Shown piece by piece: positions 25,846 to 38,100 of a DNA stretch of 64,000 bases; positions within the stretch are counted from its first letter, which is position 1; every line of letters starts with the position of its first letter. The stretch comes from Rhynochetos jubatus (lineage: Eukaryota; Chordata; Aves; Eurypygiformes; Rhynochetidae): NCBI GenBank assembly GCA_027574665.1, contig CM050673.1, positions 8,107,420 to 8,171,419 of the forward strand. Direction: 5' to 3'. The notes below the pieces were generated by a model. It saw only the letters and a program-made list of their open reading frames with translations. It was not told the DNA's origin and did not search any database. Position numbers and translations under genes: made by a program.

Positions 25846-25851
25846 AATAAA
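25846..25851 (+). terminator. DHX8 polyadenylation signal AATAAA
   Basis: A canonical AATAAA lies 834 bases after the DHX8 stop, followed by T- and GT-containing sequence. It is the first canonical hexamer downstream on this strand, which implies a 3' UTR of about 0.85 kb. Confidence 0.75.
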
Positions 25852-26505
25852 CACGCTCTTACAGCTGAAGTGTCTGTAAAGCACCGTGTTACTGTTCCTT
25901 TTTCACACGGAACCCGTACCCGGGGTGTGCTGCCATGCTGAAGCTGCCTGTCATGTTTTTCTCTTGCAAACAGCTCAAACTTACTGGACTCCATGGCTGC
26001 AGACACCTAATTTAGGGCTTTTTTTCCCGAAGCTGGACCGTTCGCTGAAATTACTGTTGAAACGGGTGGAATGAAGCCGAGTGGTGGTTTCGCTCAGTGA
26101 ATTTGAGCAACGTTTCACCCGGAGAAGGAGCGGTATTGGAAATGTGTGTGTGCAAAGCTGGGCAGGGGCGGTGTGCGCTGCCCCCGTGGTTGACCTGGGC
26201 TCTCCCGCCCCTCACCTGCCCCCCAGTGCAGGAGGAGTCGCGGGGAAAGAGCTCGTAAAGTTAGGAACTGGCTAATAATACAAATGAAAGTTGTAGAGCA
26301 AGTCATGGCAAATGGAACATCGGTACAGTAGCTCCCCACCCGCTGAGCGACGCTGCCCCAGCGCCCCCCGAGCCCCGGGGCGGCAGCCCGGGGCAAAGCC
26401 AGCCGCCCCCCGCCAAGCGCTAACAGCCGCTGACGAGCCCTCACGGAGCCCTCGCCGCTGCCCGCCGCCGCACTGCGCATGTGCGCTGGCTCTGAGGCGC
26501 CCGGG

Positions 26506-27135
26506 AGCACGAAACCTCAGCCGCGCCGGCCTGAGGCGCCCGCGGACATCTCCCTCAGCCGGCCCCGGGCCTGGGGCGCCCCAAAACGCGCTCCCTCAGC
26601 CGGCCCCGGGCCTGAGGCGCCCCAAAACGCGCTCCCTCAGCCGGCCCCGGGCCTGAGGCGCCCCAAAACGCGCTCCCTCAGCCGCCCCCGGGCCTGGGGC
26701 GCCCCAACACGCGCTCCCTCAGCCGCCCCCGGGCCTGGGGCGCCCCAAAACGCGCTCCCTCAGCCGGCCCCGGGCCTGAGGCGCCCCAAAACGCGCTCCC
26801 TCAGCCGGCCCCGGGCCTGGGGCGCCCCAACACGCGCTCCCTCAGCCGCCCCCGGGCCTGGGGCGCCCCAAAACGCGCTCCCTCAGCCGGCCCCGGGCCT
26901 CGGCCGCGCCAAAACGCGCTCCCTCAGCCGGCCCCGGGCCTCGGCCGCGCCAAAACGCGCTCCCTCAGCCGCCCCCCGGGCCTGGGGCGCCCCAAAACGC
27001 GCTCCCTCAGCCGGCCCCGGGCCTCGGCCGCGCCAAAACGCGCTCCCTCAGCCGCCCCCCGGCCTCAGGCGCCCGGGGACACCTCCCTCTGCCGCGCTGT
27101 GCCTGAGGCACCCTGAAACATGTTCCCTCAGCCGC
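26506..27135. repeat. 41-bp GC-rich minisatellite, about 15 units
   Basis: The unit reads roughly CCCTCAGCCGGCCCCGGGCC / TGAGGCGCCCCAAAACGCGCT. Landmarks recur every 41 bases from 26552 to 27125, giving about fifteen copies, the outermost ones degenerate. The core units differ by a few substitutions (GGCCCC or GCCCCC; CTGAGG, CTGGGG or CTCGGC; AAAACG or AACACG), some alternating, which suggests higher-order duplication. The array is rich in CpG. Because 41 is not a multiple of three, each open frame cycles through the three translations of the unit with a 123-base period; this is composition, not evidence of a protein. Confidence 0.93.
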
Positions 27136-29470
27136 CCCGGCCCGGCCGCACTGTGGGGAAAAGCGGCTTTTTCCTGCCTGAAACCCGCACAGCGGAGTTC
27201 TCGTGGTGTTGCCCCTCCATAAGGTTCAAAGGAACTGGGAAGTTTGTAAGTTTGGAGGCTGGTTTCGTGACGGCATCGTGCAGAGAACGCTGCCCTGGTG
27301 AAGGCTCTGCAGGCGTGTTTTCCTTCCGTCGCCTGCAGCTGCGTGTGTCTGACAGTCTGCGTTTGAACCATGCGGGAGAGGAAGCGCTGGCAGTGGAAGG
27401 CCCGACTGTGCAGCTGCTTGGAGGTATTTTGGCTCTAGATTCGTTTTGCATTTGCTTCTCCAGTGTCGCCTTTTCCTGACTTAGGGTGGGGAAGATGCTT
27501 CAATGGAGGATTTTCTTTCTGAAGTGAATGTCACCCTGTGGGTTTTGTGTGCTGTTTCATTCCTTGCTGTAATTTTTTCAGTAATATTTTTCAATCCATT
27601 TACAGAGACATTTCCGTGTCGACCTCAGCTGCTTGCTTTGGGAATTGCCTGCATCCATAACGAACCCGTGAAACAAGAAAGCTGGTTACAAGCCTGAACC
27701 ACTTCTACAAGCTTCTTAAAGTAAGTTTTGTCAAGCTGTTACTGCTCTGGGGTTTCTGACTGTAACATCCTAATGTCTTCTGCTGTGTCTGTGATTTTTA
27801 GTTGATTCATCTCATGTAGAAACCTGAAAATAAGCTGCCTGGTCCTAGGGTAAAACCACAGCCTTAATGCTTTATTCTGGCAGCGCTCAGATAACTGAGT
27901 AGGTATTTTAGCCCTTTTCTGGGGACAGTGTTCCCTGCATTCTCCTGTGTGAGGTGCTGGTGTAAACACTTGCCACCTGCCTCTGTCGAAATGAACTGCG
28001 TTATTTAAAGGGTGTAAGTTGCGGATCTGGTTCATTCTGACTGCAGTGGGTGGAGGGGCTAGAACTGGCAACACAATTCCTTACCTGAAGGCAACAACTT
28101 GCCAGCAGAGACCACATGTCCAGTCTGGAATGTTTCTGGAGATGTTATGCTTAGTGTCACTGCTAAAAACGTCCTGAGTAATACAAATAAGGGCAAATTC
28201 ATCTCCTGCTGGTATGTTTCTAGAAATTTCCCCTCCCACGCTGGCAGAGCCTGCAGCACAAGAACCACTAACAGCAAGGAGGCTGTTTACTGCTGGCAAA
28301 GGGACACGTGCAGAGATTGCACACACACACCTGTCTCCGGTCTCACTTGCCAGGAGGAGACACAGGTGCTTGCTGTCTCCAGTCTCATTACTGCCAGCAA
28401 CAGCAGCAAACAGAGCCACTGAAAGCTCCCCCACCCCTGCCTGGGTGGCTCCCTGCTTGCACTAATGGTGGTCAAGGTGTTGAAAAGAGGCTTCAGCTGT
28501 TATTAAGGGGGAAAAGCTTGGGCTGCCAAGCAGTGGGGCTGTTGTACCTGCTGGCAGAAAACAAACTGACAGTAGTTAGCTATGAGTGAACAGAGGGAAA
28601 AACAGATACAGACAGGGAGAAGAGCTGAGCAGGAATAAATTGAAGGATCATGAACGCAATTCTCACAGGAGTTTGGCAAAATAGCACCAGCTCTTGGGGA
28701 TGGAGGGAGTGTAGAGCAAGGAGCAACATGAAATGCTGAATGGCTCCCCTGAGGAATTCCAAGCCATCTGTGAACCTCTGCTCCCCAACAACGTTGTGGC
28801 TTGCAGAACACTTAATGCAGTGGCATGGGGTAAGCATGGCTGGTTCTGGCCCTGCTCGGGCTCCCCAGAGACCGAGGTGTTCCTCACCTGGCTGGGAACC
28901 TCACTCTGTGGAGATGGGGTTCTGAGTGGATGGAGCAAACAGCCCTTTGTCTCGGGCTCCAGCAGCATGTGCCACAGGCCAGTTCCTGTGCTGATTGTCA
29001 CGAGCAAAGGGTTCACAGCAAAAGAGTATCACACATTCATGTGGAACCGTACTCACATCCAGACCCGACCTTTTGCCCTTAATGCAGGAAAGGTAAGTAT
29101 TTTCACAGCCAGCCTCACACATGCTCGTCTGTAACTCCCTCGACCTCATTAGTGCTGTATTCTGTTACCAGAGCTGGTGCCAGCAGTGTGCTACTTACAC
29201 AATGGGGGTTGTGTTTTGGTAATTCCCTCTTCCTGAGATTTCTGTGACAATGGCGGAAGGCTGCAGTGTGACCCATTAGCACTTCATGGAATTTCTCATT
29301 TAGGAGTGTATTGTTCTTTCAAGCCAGCAGGGAATACAGCAAGCGATGCCTGATATTAGCAAATGCTTTTCGTGTGTGTATGTTCTGTAACTTACATCAA
29401 TCCTCTGGCTGGGCTGTCCGTACACAGAGGTAGGGAAGCGGGGTTGCACTGATCTGGATATGCTGGTGCC
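27136..29470. other. DHX8-ETV4 spacer, no recognised gene
   Basis: This spacer lies between the minisatellite and an LTR-like fragment. It holds a 64-codon ORF at 27503-27697 with one strongly hydrophobic segment (VLCAVSFLAVIFSVIFF) followed 24 bases later by a good donor (AAA/GTAAGT, about 27721), and a second donor-like GTAAGT near 29093. These could be exons of a noncoding or lineage-specific transcript on the + strand, but I recognise no family. Confidence 0.35.
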
Positions 29471-29560
29471 GTGGTTAAACCCCAGTCAGCAACTGCCCAG
29501 CCGCTCGCTCCCTTCCCTCCTCCCCCGGTGGGTGGGGGGGGAGCTGCCCCTCGGCTGTGA
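29471..29560. mobile_element. LTR-like fragment of an avian endogenous retrovirus (noncoding remnant)
   Basis: The segment GTGGTTAAACCCCAGTCAGC followed by a CAGCCGCTCGCTCCCT-type run and a G-rich stretch resembles the start of a solo-LTR family widespread in bird genomes. It is only about 90 bases long. No coding sequence, primer-binding site or paired LTR is visible. The identification is from memory of the consensus. Confidence 0.4.
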
Positions 29561-30479
29561 GAGTCTGATTTCGCTCATTCCCAGAACGGCTCTGCAGCTA
29601 TCGAGCTGTTCGCTGACTTGACAATCCTGAGTGAAACATGGAGCTAAAACTTCGTACAAATGTGAACCAGCTCTCTGAATTCCGTTTTGGGGAGAAAGAT
29701 TGGCTGGACAGAGGGTAGCCCAAAGAATACTGAGTACATGTAAAATCTTTGGGAATCCTGCAGATTGAGATACTGCAAAAAAGCAAGCTATTAGTCCTAC
29801 TCATTAGAAACACAGTGTTGCAGCAGGGTGCAGCCCACACCAACATTTTGCCTCCAGAGGGTGTAAAGCCCTTCAGAGGTGCCAGGCTCTGGAGGGAGGA
29901 GCAGTGTAAAAGGGCTCCTCCACTCCAGGGTGACTCCGGTCCTCGCAGCAGCCTTGGCTGAGGCCTGCATGGGTGCTGTGTCCTGGCAGGGCACTCTCAG
30001 CTCTGCATCTGGGATGGGGTGCCACTCTTGCTGGTGTGCCCTGGTCTCGTTAACAGCTCACTTTCCTAGCAAGCAACCTGCAAGTGCCACTCCCCAAGAC
30101 AGAGATGAAGGTCAGGGAAAAGCTAATTAAACCCATGGAGTGTGGCTTGACAAGTAGTGTTGTGTCAGCGTGGGAGGCGGGCAATGTTCCTGCAGCTGCA
30201 GAGCTGTTCCCCTGACACTGGGTGCAGCTGGACATTACATATTTCACGGTGATCTTTCAGTCCTGCTGGTATGGCTGGTTGTGAGGATGCCAAGGGCGGG
30301 AAGTGTTCAGTTCTGAACTTCACCACGATTCAGAAGTAAATCCACATGCCTGGACTCTGTGGGTCAGCTGCCCAAAGCTGCAGGCTGGTGCCAAGGAGAT
30401 GGGCCCTGGTGAGCTCAGAAGATAAGGGAGGACTAGTCAGGGGCTGAACGAAGGTGCACTGGCAAGAGACATAGACCAA
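29561..30479. other. Spacer before the ETV4 3' end, nothing recognised
   Basis: I see no exon, repeat family or RNA gene here beyond short low-complexity stretches. Confidence 0.4.
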
Positions 30480-30485
30480 TTTATT
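30480..30485 (-). terminator. ETV4 polyadenylation signal (AATAAA on the minus strand)
   Basis: TTTATT on the + strand reads AATAAA in the ETV4 direction, 1.68 kb beyond the ETV4 stop at 32166. It implies a 3' UTR over about 30.46-32.165 kb. Confidence 0.6.
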
Positions 30486-32165
30486 AGTTATAGTATTTTT
30501 ACACTCATAAATAGTAAAGGCAGCTTATACCAATGGAAGGGTTCCCCTTCACCCTGTGCTTGCCAGGTGGGAGCGGGGCAAGGCAGGAGGGCTGGGAGCT
30601 GCCAGAACACCAAGTCTTTGGACTGCACAGGGCCCACAAAGGCAGCAGCAGAGCAAGCTGCTCTGAGTATCTGGCCTCTTGGCAGGCAGGGAGAACTGCC
30701 TTTCCTGGCCCTCATGCCCAGGGACAAGGTGGAGAGGGTTGGCATTAGCCATGCAGGGGAGAGACACTGGGGGAAATCAGGCTTTCAGTCAACATACGGA
30801 ATGCCCTCTACAGGCTACCGCGTTGGCAGCGTTGGTACTGGTCTGTGTTCAGCAGCTGGAACATCAACCTGAAGCAGTAGGGAACAGGCTTTTGCTGCAT
30901 GGGTAGTACTGTACCACTCCTTGTCTAACTGGGCACGTGATCAGAGCTGCTAATTAAAAAGTGAGGCACCTTGCAACGAGGATGAGGTGCTCATTATAAA
31001 TGTTCACTGTTGTGGAAAACCAGCCAAAGTCCAGTTAAGCTGCCTGTGCTGCACTGGGCTGCAGACATAGCTGCTTTGCCAACACACCAGGATTTCCCTG
31101 AAACATGCAAACATCTCTGGAGGTTACGTCTAAATGCAGATATTAAGGACTATGTATGGTTTAGGTTACTTTGTAAAGCATTTTCTTAGCACACCTCCAC
31201 CAGGTTCTCTTCTTGCCTCAAACTGGTTTCCAGCCAAGCCCAGGATGGGCACACTCGAGCCTGACAGATCTTCAAAGACCGTGAGGGTGTTGAAGTTGTT
31301 GTTCAGTCTGGAAGAGGCACAACATTACAATGAACTGGAGGCTCAGGCCTTGCTGCCTCCTGCAGTCCCTCTACCTGAAGGTGACATTGGCTTTGCCGTG
31401 TGCCCAGATCAAGTCAGGCAGGCAGCTCTGGTTCACCTGAATCGGATGTAGTGCCAGGTACTCCAGGACTGCTCTAATCCCAGCTACTGCCTCCAGCTAC
31501 CCTGCTCAGACAGTGCCTAAATCCCAGGTAGCCTTGGCATGATGTGTTATGACCAAGGAGGTGATGATAAGGCAGGAGCATGCGCGGAGAAGACAACAAG
31601 TGTTCCCCATTCCCACAGTGGGGTTCACAGGGAAGGCATGTGGTCTGTGACCACTGTGTTGCAGCCATCCTTGGAAGAAGGCCAGATTGGCCTTGCAGAG
31701 GTGAGCCATCCCTTGCTGAGGGCAGGTTATACAGAGCTTCGGTACGTGTGCTGGAGGAATGGAGTCAGCAGCAGCATTGTAGCATCCTCACATCCAAAAA
31801 AAGGGCTAGCAGGACAGCATCTCTTCCCTTGCCAAAGAGAGGGACCGCAACAGGCTCGTTTGTGCCAGCTGGAGGCAGCAATTACCCGGCATGCTGCTGA
31901 AGCTGCAGCTCTGCTGCACAGAAGATGTGTGCATTGCTGAGAACAAGTCCCGTCCTGACAAATCTGAGGGTCTCATCACAAGCAGACAAGACCCCTGTCA
32001 GCTGGTTATCCACACGTGTACCTGGAACACGTTTCCTGGCTTAGCAGGTATTCCTAGTTCAGTGCTGCCCTAGGCCGACCTGGAAAAATGCTTGTAGTGG
32101 TTGAATACTAACCAAACGTCTCCTTATTTACACAAGCGTGGGCGGCACACGTGCTCCCAGCAACG

Positions 32166-35100
32166 CTAGAATGTGTAGCCTTTGCTGTAAGGATGTGGAG
32201 GGAGGCTCCCAAGGTCTGGCAGGTAAGTGACATTCTCATCCAGGTGAGAAAGAGGCACTGTGTCCTCCTCACTGATTTGGCGGTCAAACTCTGCCTTCAG
32301 CGTTGGCCGCTGGTTTTCGGGGAAGGCCAGTGAGAACAGGGCTTCAGGCTCACACACAAACTTGTACACGTAGCGCTCTCCAGCCACCTGCAGGGAAGAC
32401 AGGAGAGGGACGCTGCAGGCACACAGGCCCAAGGCAGCACTCCTCAGCAGTGGAGGAGGCTTGCACAAACATCTGGCTGCTCTAGCCCATTACCCTGAGA
32501 CACGGCGTTGTAAACTTCTCCCTGTGCTTTCCTCCTGCTGCTCTGGTCTCCCTGGGAGAAATGGGATGCTGCCAGCTGACTTTGTCCAGGTAGCAACAGC
32601 ATTAACAGTCCCTGCTGTACTGTGACATAATTACGCTCACAGTTAATCCTCTCAGCATCCTGGATCTGGAAGAGACCATCCCTACCACGCAGGACCAACC
32701 CCCAGGCAGCCTTTCTCTCACCACCACCAAGGTTAGACTGATGCTGTGTCCTTGGAGTGGCATAAATTCCAACTCTCCTGGCTTCAGGCATATACAGAAA
32801 AGGAAAGCAGCCATAATTCCCCTTTGATTCCCTACATGTTGCCTAGGTTCAGCTCCTTTGCACCTTCCTCGTTTACCTGCTGCAAAAAGCAGTTGTGAGG
32901 AAGGCAAGCGCAGGATGCCTTGCTCAGTGTCCTGTATGTGTAAGACTGCCGGTCTCAAACAAGAGAAGCGTCACCAGAGGCATAAAAACTCCACCTGCTT
33001 TGCAAACTGACCTTCTGCATGATGCCTTTCTCATAATAGTAGCGAAGGGATCGGCTCAGCTTGTCATAGTTCATGGCTGGACGGTTCTTCTGGATCCCCC
33101 ACAGCCTGGCTACCTGTAGAATAAAGCATCAAAGTGCGTGAACCCAACCCAAGAGCAGAGGAACATGAGCCACCTGATTCTCTTTTGAGGAGCAGTACCA
33201 CAGCACATACAAACATTTACAACATTTAAATAACAGACTCAGTAATTATTTGGCAGCTTCTCAACAGGAAGAGTGGATCAGAGGGGCGTTCCCCTTGCCA
33301 CTAAAGCACATTTGCTGTCACGGCATCTCCTCTCTCCCCAGTACTCTGAAAGCTTGATGGTGCTAAAGTATGGCTTCATCCTGTGCTACACCTTGTCTTC
33401 AAGGGTCACATCCTCCAGAAGCCCAAGTACCAGGGAACACCTCCACTGAAGACCCACGAGCGTGTGTCAGCCCACCAAAGCCGCTCATCTGCACTAAAGT
33501 GCCTGTCAAGGTTCATTTGTAGCAAGAACAGCTCTAATGGGAGCAAGATATGCACAGATATTATGGACACATCTTGCAGATATTGTCGGATATCACTGGG
33601 ATTTATGGAACATGGCAGTGTTAGAAATTGCCCCTTAGTTAACATCATTTGGATATAAAAATATATTTAGATTAGGACATGGTTTCTTCCAGATTTTTAT
33701 GAAAACTTGTGCGATCAGTAGAGTTCACGGCTCCAAACCTCAGTGTCACCCCAAGTACGGAGCGTGACGAGACAGCACAAGTCACTGCAAGCAGCAAGTG
33801 CAGTGTCTAGGGGTGTGGGTACTTTGACTCACTGTGTTGCTGAGACTCTAAACTTACAAGCAGCCTTTCTTAAACCAGGTATTTGTGTCACCCAAGTGTT
33901 TTGGTCTCTTCTAAAAGCCTTGTCTTGCTGCAGGGTCTAGTGAGTCCCACTGGTAGGCAGGAGGCTTCCCAGGGCAGAGGGAATGCCACTTGGGAATCTG
34001 CAGCCACAGAAACGGTGGCCGCCCCCCCTGAGCCTGCAGGGAAGCTGAGTGGTTTCACCTCTTCTGGCTCAATGAGCTTGAACTCCATCCCTCTACCAGT
34101 CCAGGCAATGAAGTGGGAATTGGTTGGATCGTCTAATAAAGCCACAAGAAATTGCCAGAGCTGGAGAGATCCCCGTCTCTGGTATGGAGGTCCTTCCCGG
34201 TACCCTCCAGCTTCCTGCTTGACATCTGCGGAGAAGAACAAACAAGGTGCTTCTAAGGAAAAGAGTGCAAAAAAAAGCACATTTCACAAATGTTTACTGG
34301 GAATATCTCAGTTCACATAAATCAGAGCTGCCAGTGCACCAGGAGCTGTTCCAGGAGGAACTCTGGTGAACCTCACAATTAAGCTACTTATGCTAGAGGG
34401 CCTGTTTGCTGCTAAAAAGCTCAAGAAATGGGTACCAGAAAGCCCGGTATTAACCACAGATAGCACCTGCAAGAACAGTATAATGGACTACATCGACAGT
34501 GGTCAAGTGGCTAGCAAGGATGCTGGATAGCCCTATCTTACACCCAAACTGGAAGCCATTCTTTCTCCAACCTTCGAATTTTTCGGGAACAACGCAGGCA
34601 TCATCAGTAAAGGACCTCATCGGCTTGTCGTAGCTGCAGCCTGAAAGGGAGAGCACCACAGGCAGTCACGGACAGAGACAGGGTCACACCAGTGGACAGC
34701 GCAGTGCCGGGAGGCGACAACAGTCAGAGGGTTTCTTACCGAATGTATCTTCTGTATTTGAGTAGCTTGGATAACTCTCAACATTCATGTACATGGAAGG
34801 ACAGCCAGGACCATCTACGGAACAATTAACACTTAGTTACAAAGCACGGGAGGCGGAATGCGCTTGCTCTGGAGGTGGAGAGGTAAGCACAGCTGTCTGA
34901 GCAGTGTCCTCTCAGGGCCCTGCTAAAGGGTTAGTGGCAGACTGGTAACTTCTGATGGCTCCGCCAGCCCCCCCAGCTTCATCTTCATCATGAATTACAC
35001 CAGCAAATGTTTGTGGTACTATCAGAGCAGCCAGGATAGTCAGTCAGACACCTGTACACCACTCAACACAAAATCGTGGACAACAGGCTCAATTTGTATG

Positions 35101-38100
35101 ACCCCTCACCTCAGGTTAAGATAACTAGGCACTCTGCTACTGCTTTCAGAGGTGAAAAGCCATTACACTTTCCCAGGGGTACTGTGATGGTGTTAATGGG
35201 GAGCAGCAGCATCTGAATGTTTACTAAAGGCAGTGTTTTAGATCGGTTTGGCAGAACAAGGCTGGCTTATCCTGCATGCTGAGCTCCAGAACGGGGCACC
35301 GGCTCTGTGATGTGCTGCAGGGAGTTTCCAGCTGCCAGTGGGGCCTCGGCAGTGAAGCTGACACCCCCAGCTGGGCTGGGAGAGCTGCGTCTTTGCTTCT
35401 GTTGTGTGAATTAAATTCTTTCGCTTCCAGCCGGGGAAAAGGCCTCAGGCCAGACCGCGCTGTGAGCTGCCGCTCGGGGCTGTGCAACGCAGCCTGGGCA
35501 CCTAGGGCAGCTTGAAGGTCCCCTCCTGCCGCAGGCACCTGAGACAGTGTTTCTGTACAAGTTCCAAGATCCTTGATTCCTTCCTTTCTGCTGCCATTTA
35601 CAGAATGGTTTCTGTATGGAAATTTCTTCAAAGCTGACCCTGCTTCTCTCCCTTCCTAAAACCTACCAGCTCATACTTCCCCCCCTCCTCCCCGAGGACA
35701 AAAACTCCCTGTGAAACTGGGAATGCCCTTTTCTCTATTTTGGATGGTGTGAGTGGGCTAATTATGAAATTTTAGAGTCTCCCCAGTGGCTACTTCTTCC
35801 CTTGGAATAAAATGCATGCCTGTAATCTAGTTTGAATGGCTTTAACATCACCTGCCAGCTCCTACAGCTAGTTAAAGCTTCCCACTGTCTACCAGAAAGC
35901 CCTAACACGGTACAGCAAATGCATGTCCCAGCCTTCTCTTGGATGCAGTAAACAGAACTGTTTGCATCTCCTGCTACACAGCCAGTTTCCCAGACCACAC
36001 AGGCTCCTGAAGGTGAAGTAGTACTGTGTCAAAGCCCCAAGTCCACCAGTGAGGGATGTTCAGCCAGGAGGTTGCTCACCCCCACCAATGCCTGGTTTGG
36101 GCAGTCAGGGGGAGCTCGTTCTGCCTACCTGAGCCATACATGTAGTCCCCTTGCTCCTGCTTGATCCCCGCAGCTGCTGGGTACGGACGGCTGCTGCCCG
36201 CCTGGCTGGCTCGCTCATAGCGCGGGTCATGGTACTCCTGTTTGAAGCCCTGACGAGGGTACTGGAGGCAGGGCTCAGGCATCTGGTGCTGGTAGGCAAT
36301 GGGGTCTCCCTGGGAGGGGAAGGAATGGCACATCTCCACAGGTGGCTGGTATGCAGAGCTAGAAGAGGGGAGAGGACATGGGGTGGCTTTCTTGGTCCTC
36401 TGGTCTCGGCCCTGGTGCAGGGCTGGTTGAGGGACAGAAAATTCCTCGGCCTCAGCCTGTTCCTGGGGTTGCAGGAGCTGCATGCATAGCTGGGGCAAGG
36501 AAGGGACCCCAGTGAAAGATGTTCCCAAGGGCCGCTGTGCACCCTTCATTCGCAGAATCTGATGAGCTTAAGGTTATAGACTTGTTCAAACCCTGGGCAG
36601 CAGCGGTGGGTCCCAGGTACTTTGGATGGGGGGGATCCTGTGATTGCTGGAAACTGAGCCCTTTAATCTGGATGCTGCATCCCCTCATCCCTGAATCACC
36701 AAGGAGGGCAGTCCTTGCCAGGGGCTGCCTCCTTCTGGCAGTAACTCACCCGTTTTTGTTGAGGTATCCACAGCTGGATGTGGGGGATGTTGGCCCCACA
36801 GGGCTTGGGAAGCTCCTGTCCTGTCGAGGGAACTGTTGGAGCGGTGACTGTATCGGGGTTCCTGGGCTGGGGGACTTGATTCCAACTTGTCTGGGTTGAT
36901 CATAGGCACTGGGACAGTCAAACAGATAATTGGAGCATTACAGTTCTCCAGGGACTTGTGGCAGTACCTGGGGAGAACACGTCCCAGGCAGCCACGTGGG
37001 CCCTCTATGCCCCCTCCTAGGCCAGAGAACTCCCGGCGTAAACTCCTCCTGTCTCACTACTGGTTGCCACCCCACACAGTAGCAGTAACCCTTCAAGCAG
37101 GAAACTGGAGAAGGGGTCTGTACTGAAGAAGCTGGAGTATAACTCAGGCAAATACCTGGGACTGTGAGCAGTGGTGTCAGGGAGCTCCTTGTGGGACAGG
37201 TTTTGGAAAGCAGTGGGGAGAGAGAGGCGCGTGACAGATGTCCAGACTGCTCCCAGCACCAGGGAGAAGCAAAAAGAGGCCAGATCTACCCTACACGGCT
37301 CTGAGCAGTCAGTGGCAGCAAGGAGCCTGCCACGAGCTGACCCGTTAACCTGTACTGCAGCACGTGTGCTCCTCCCGCAGACAGACCACGCCGCGGTCAC
37401 ACACTGCATTGTTAGATAATATGGTAGCACTTGGTTTCGGAACAGCTCCTGGCCCCCCCCCCCCCCCCCCCCCTAAGTTCTGTTACCTGGCGTAAAGGCA
37501 CTGCTCGCCATTGGGGTACTGGAATGGCTGTTTATGGTTGCAGGACAGCGTGGGGCCCGAGGAGGGACTCTGTGGCTCCTTCTTAATCTTCACAGGAGGA
37601 CTGTGAAAAGCTACTGTGGGAGAGAAGTGAGAGATCAAGTTGGCACCTTCTTGTTTACGGAGAGAGATTTTACCAGCTGGTAACAAGTCCGTTGAGGTGC
37701 CCCCACCTCGTCCTTGTTCAGCTGGCTCTGAGAGAAACCAGATACCAAATGTGCACTGGACTTTCCTGAGCTCTGCCTGAGATTTAGGAACGTTTGTCTG
37801 GTACAGCAACCTTCAACGAGCAAACCCAAGGTAGTGTCAACATGCTGTCCGATAACCCAGAGCACTTCGGTACCTCGTGAGCTGTTCAGGGCTGGGACAG
37901 ACATTTTCTGTTCGGTCACAAGGAGTGGCACGCACATTCTCTGGTTTTGGCTCATAAAAGCAAAGTTTGGCTTTGCTTCATGCAAAATGCTTTCATTGAC
38001 ACAGCTGGCAAACGTGTCTGGGGAGCAGCCCTACCGTGTAGCACTGCCCTAGTTACAATGCTCCGCGATACACATTGTGGATTTCCTGATAGTACCCTTT

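Noticed and set aside
26479-27222. Open frame of 247 codons over the 41-bp array
   Set aside because: It is a product of a stop-free, GC-rich tandem repeat read in cycling frames, with no domain, no splice support and no non-repetitive core.
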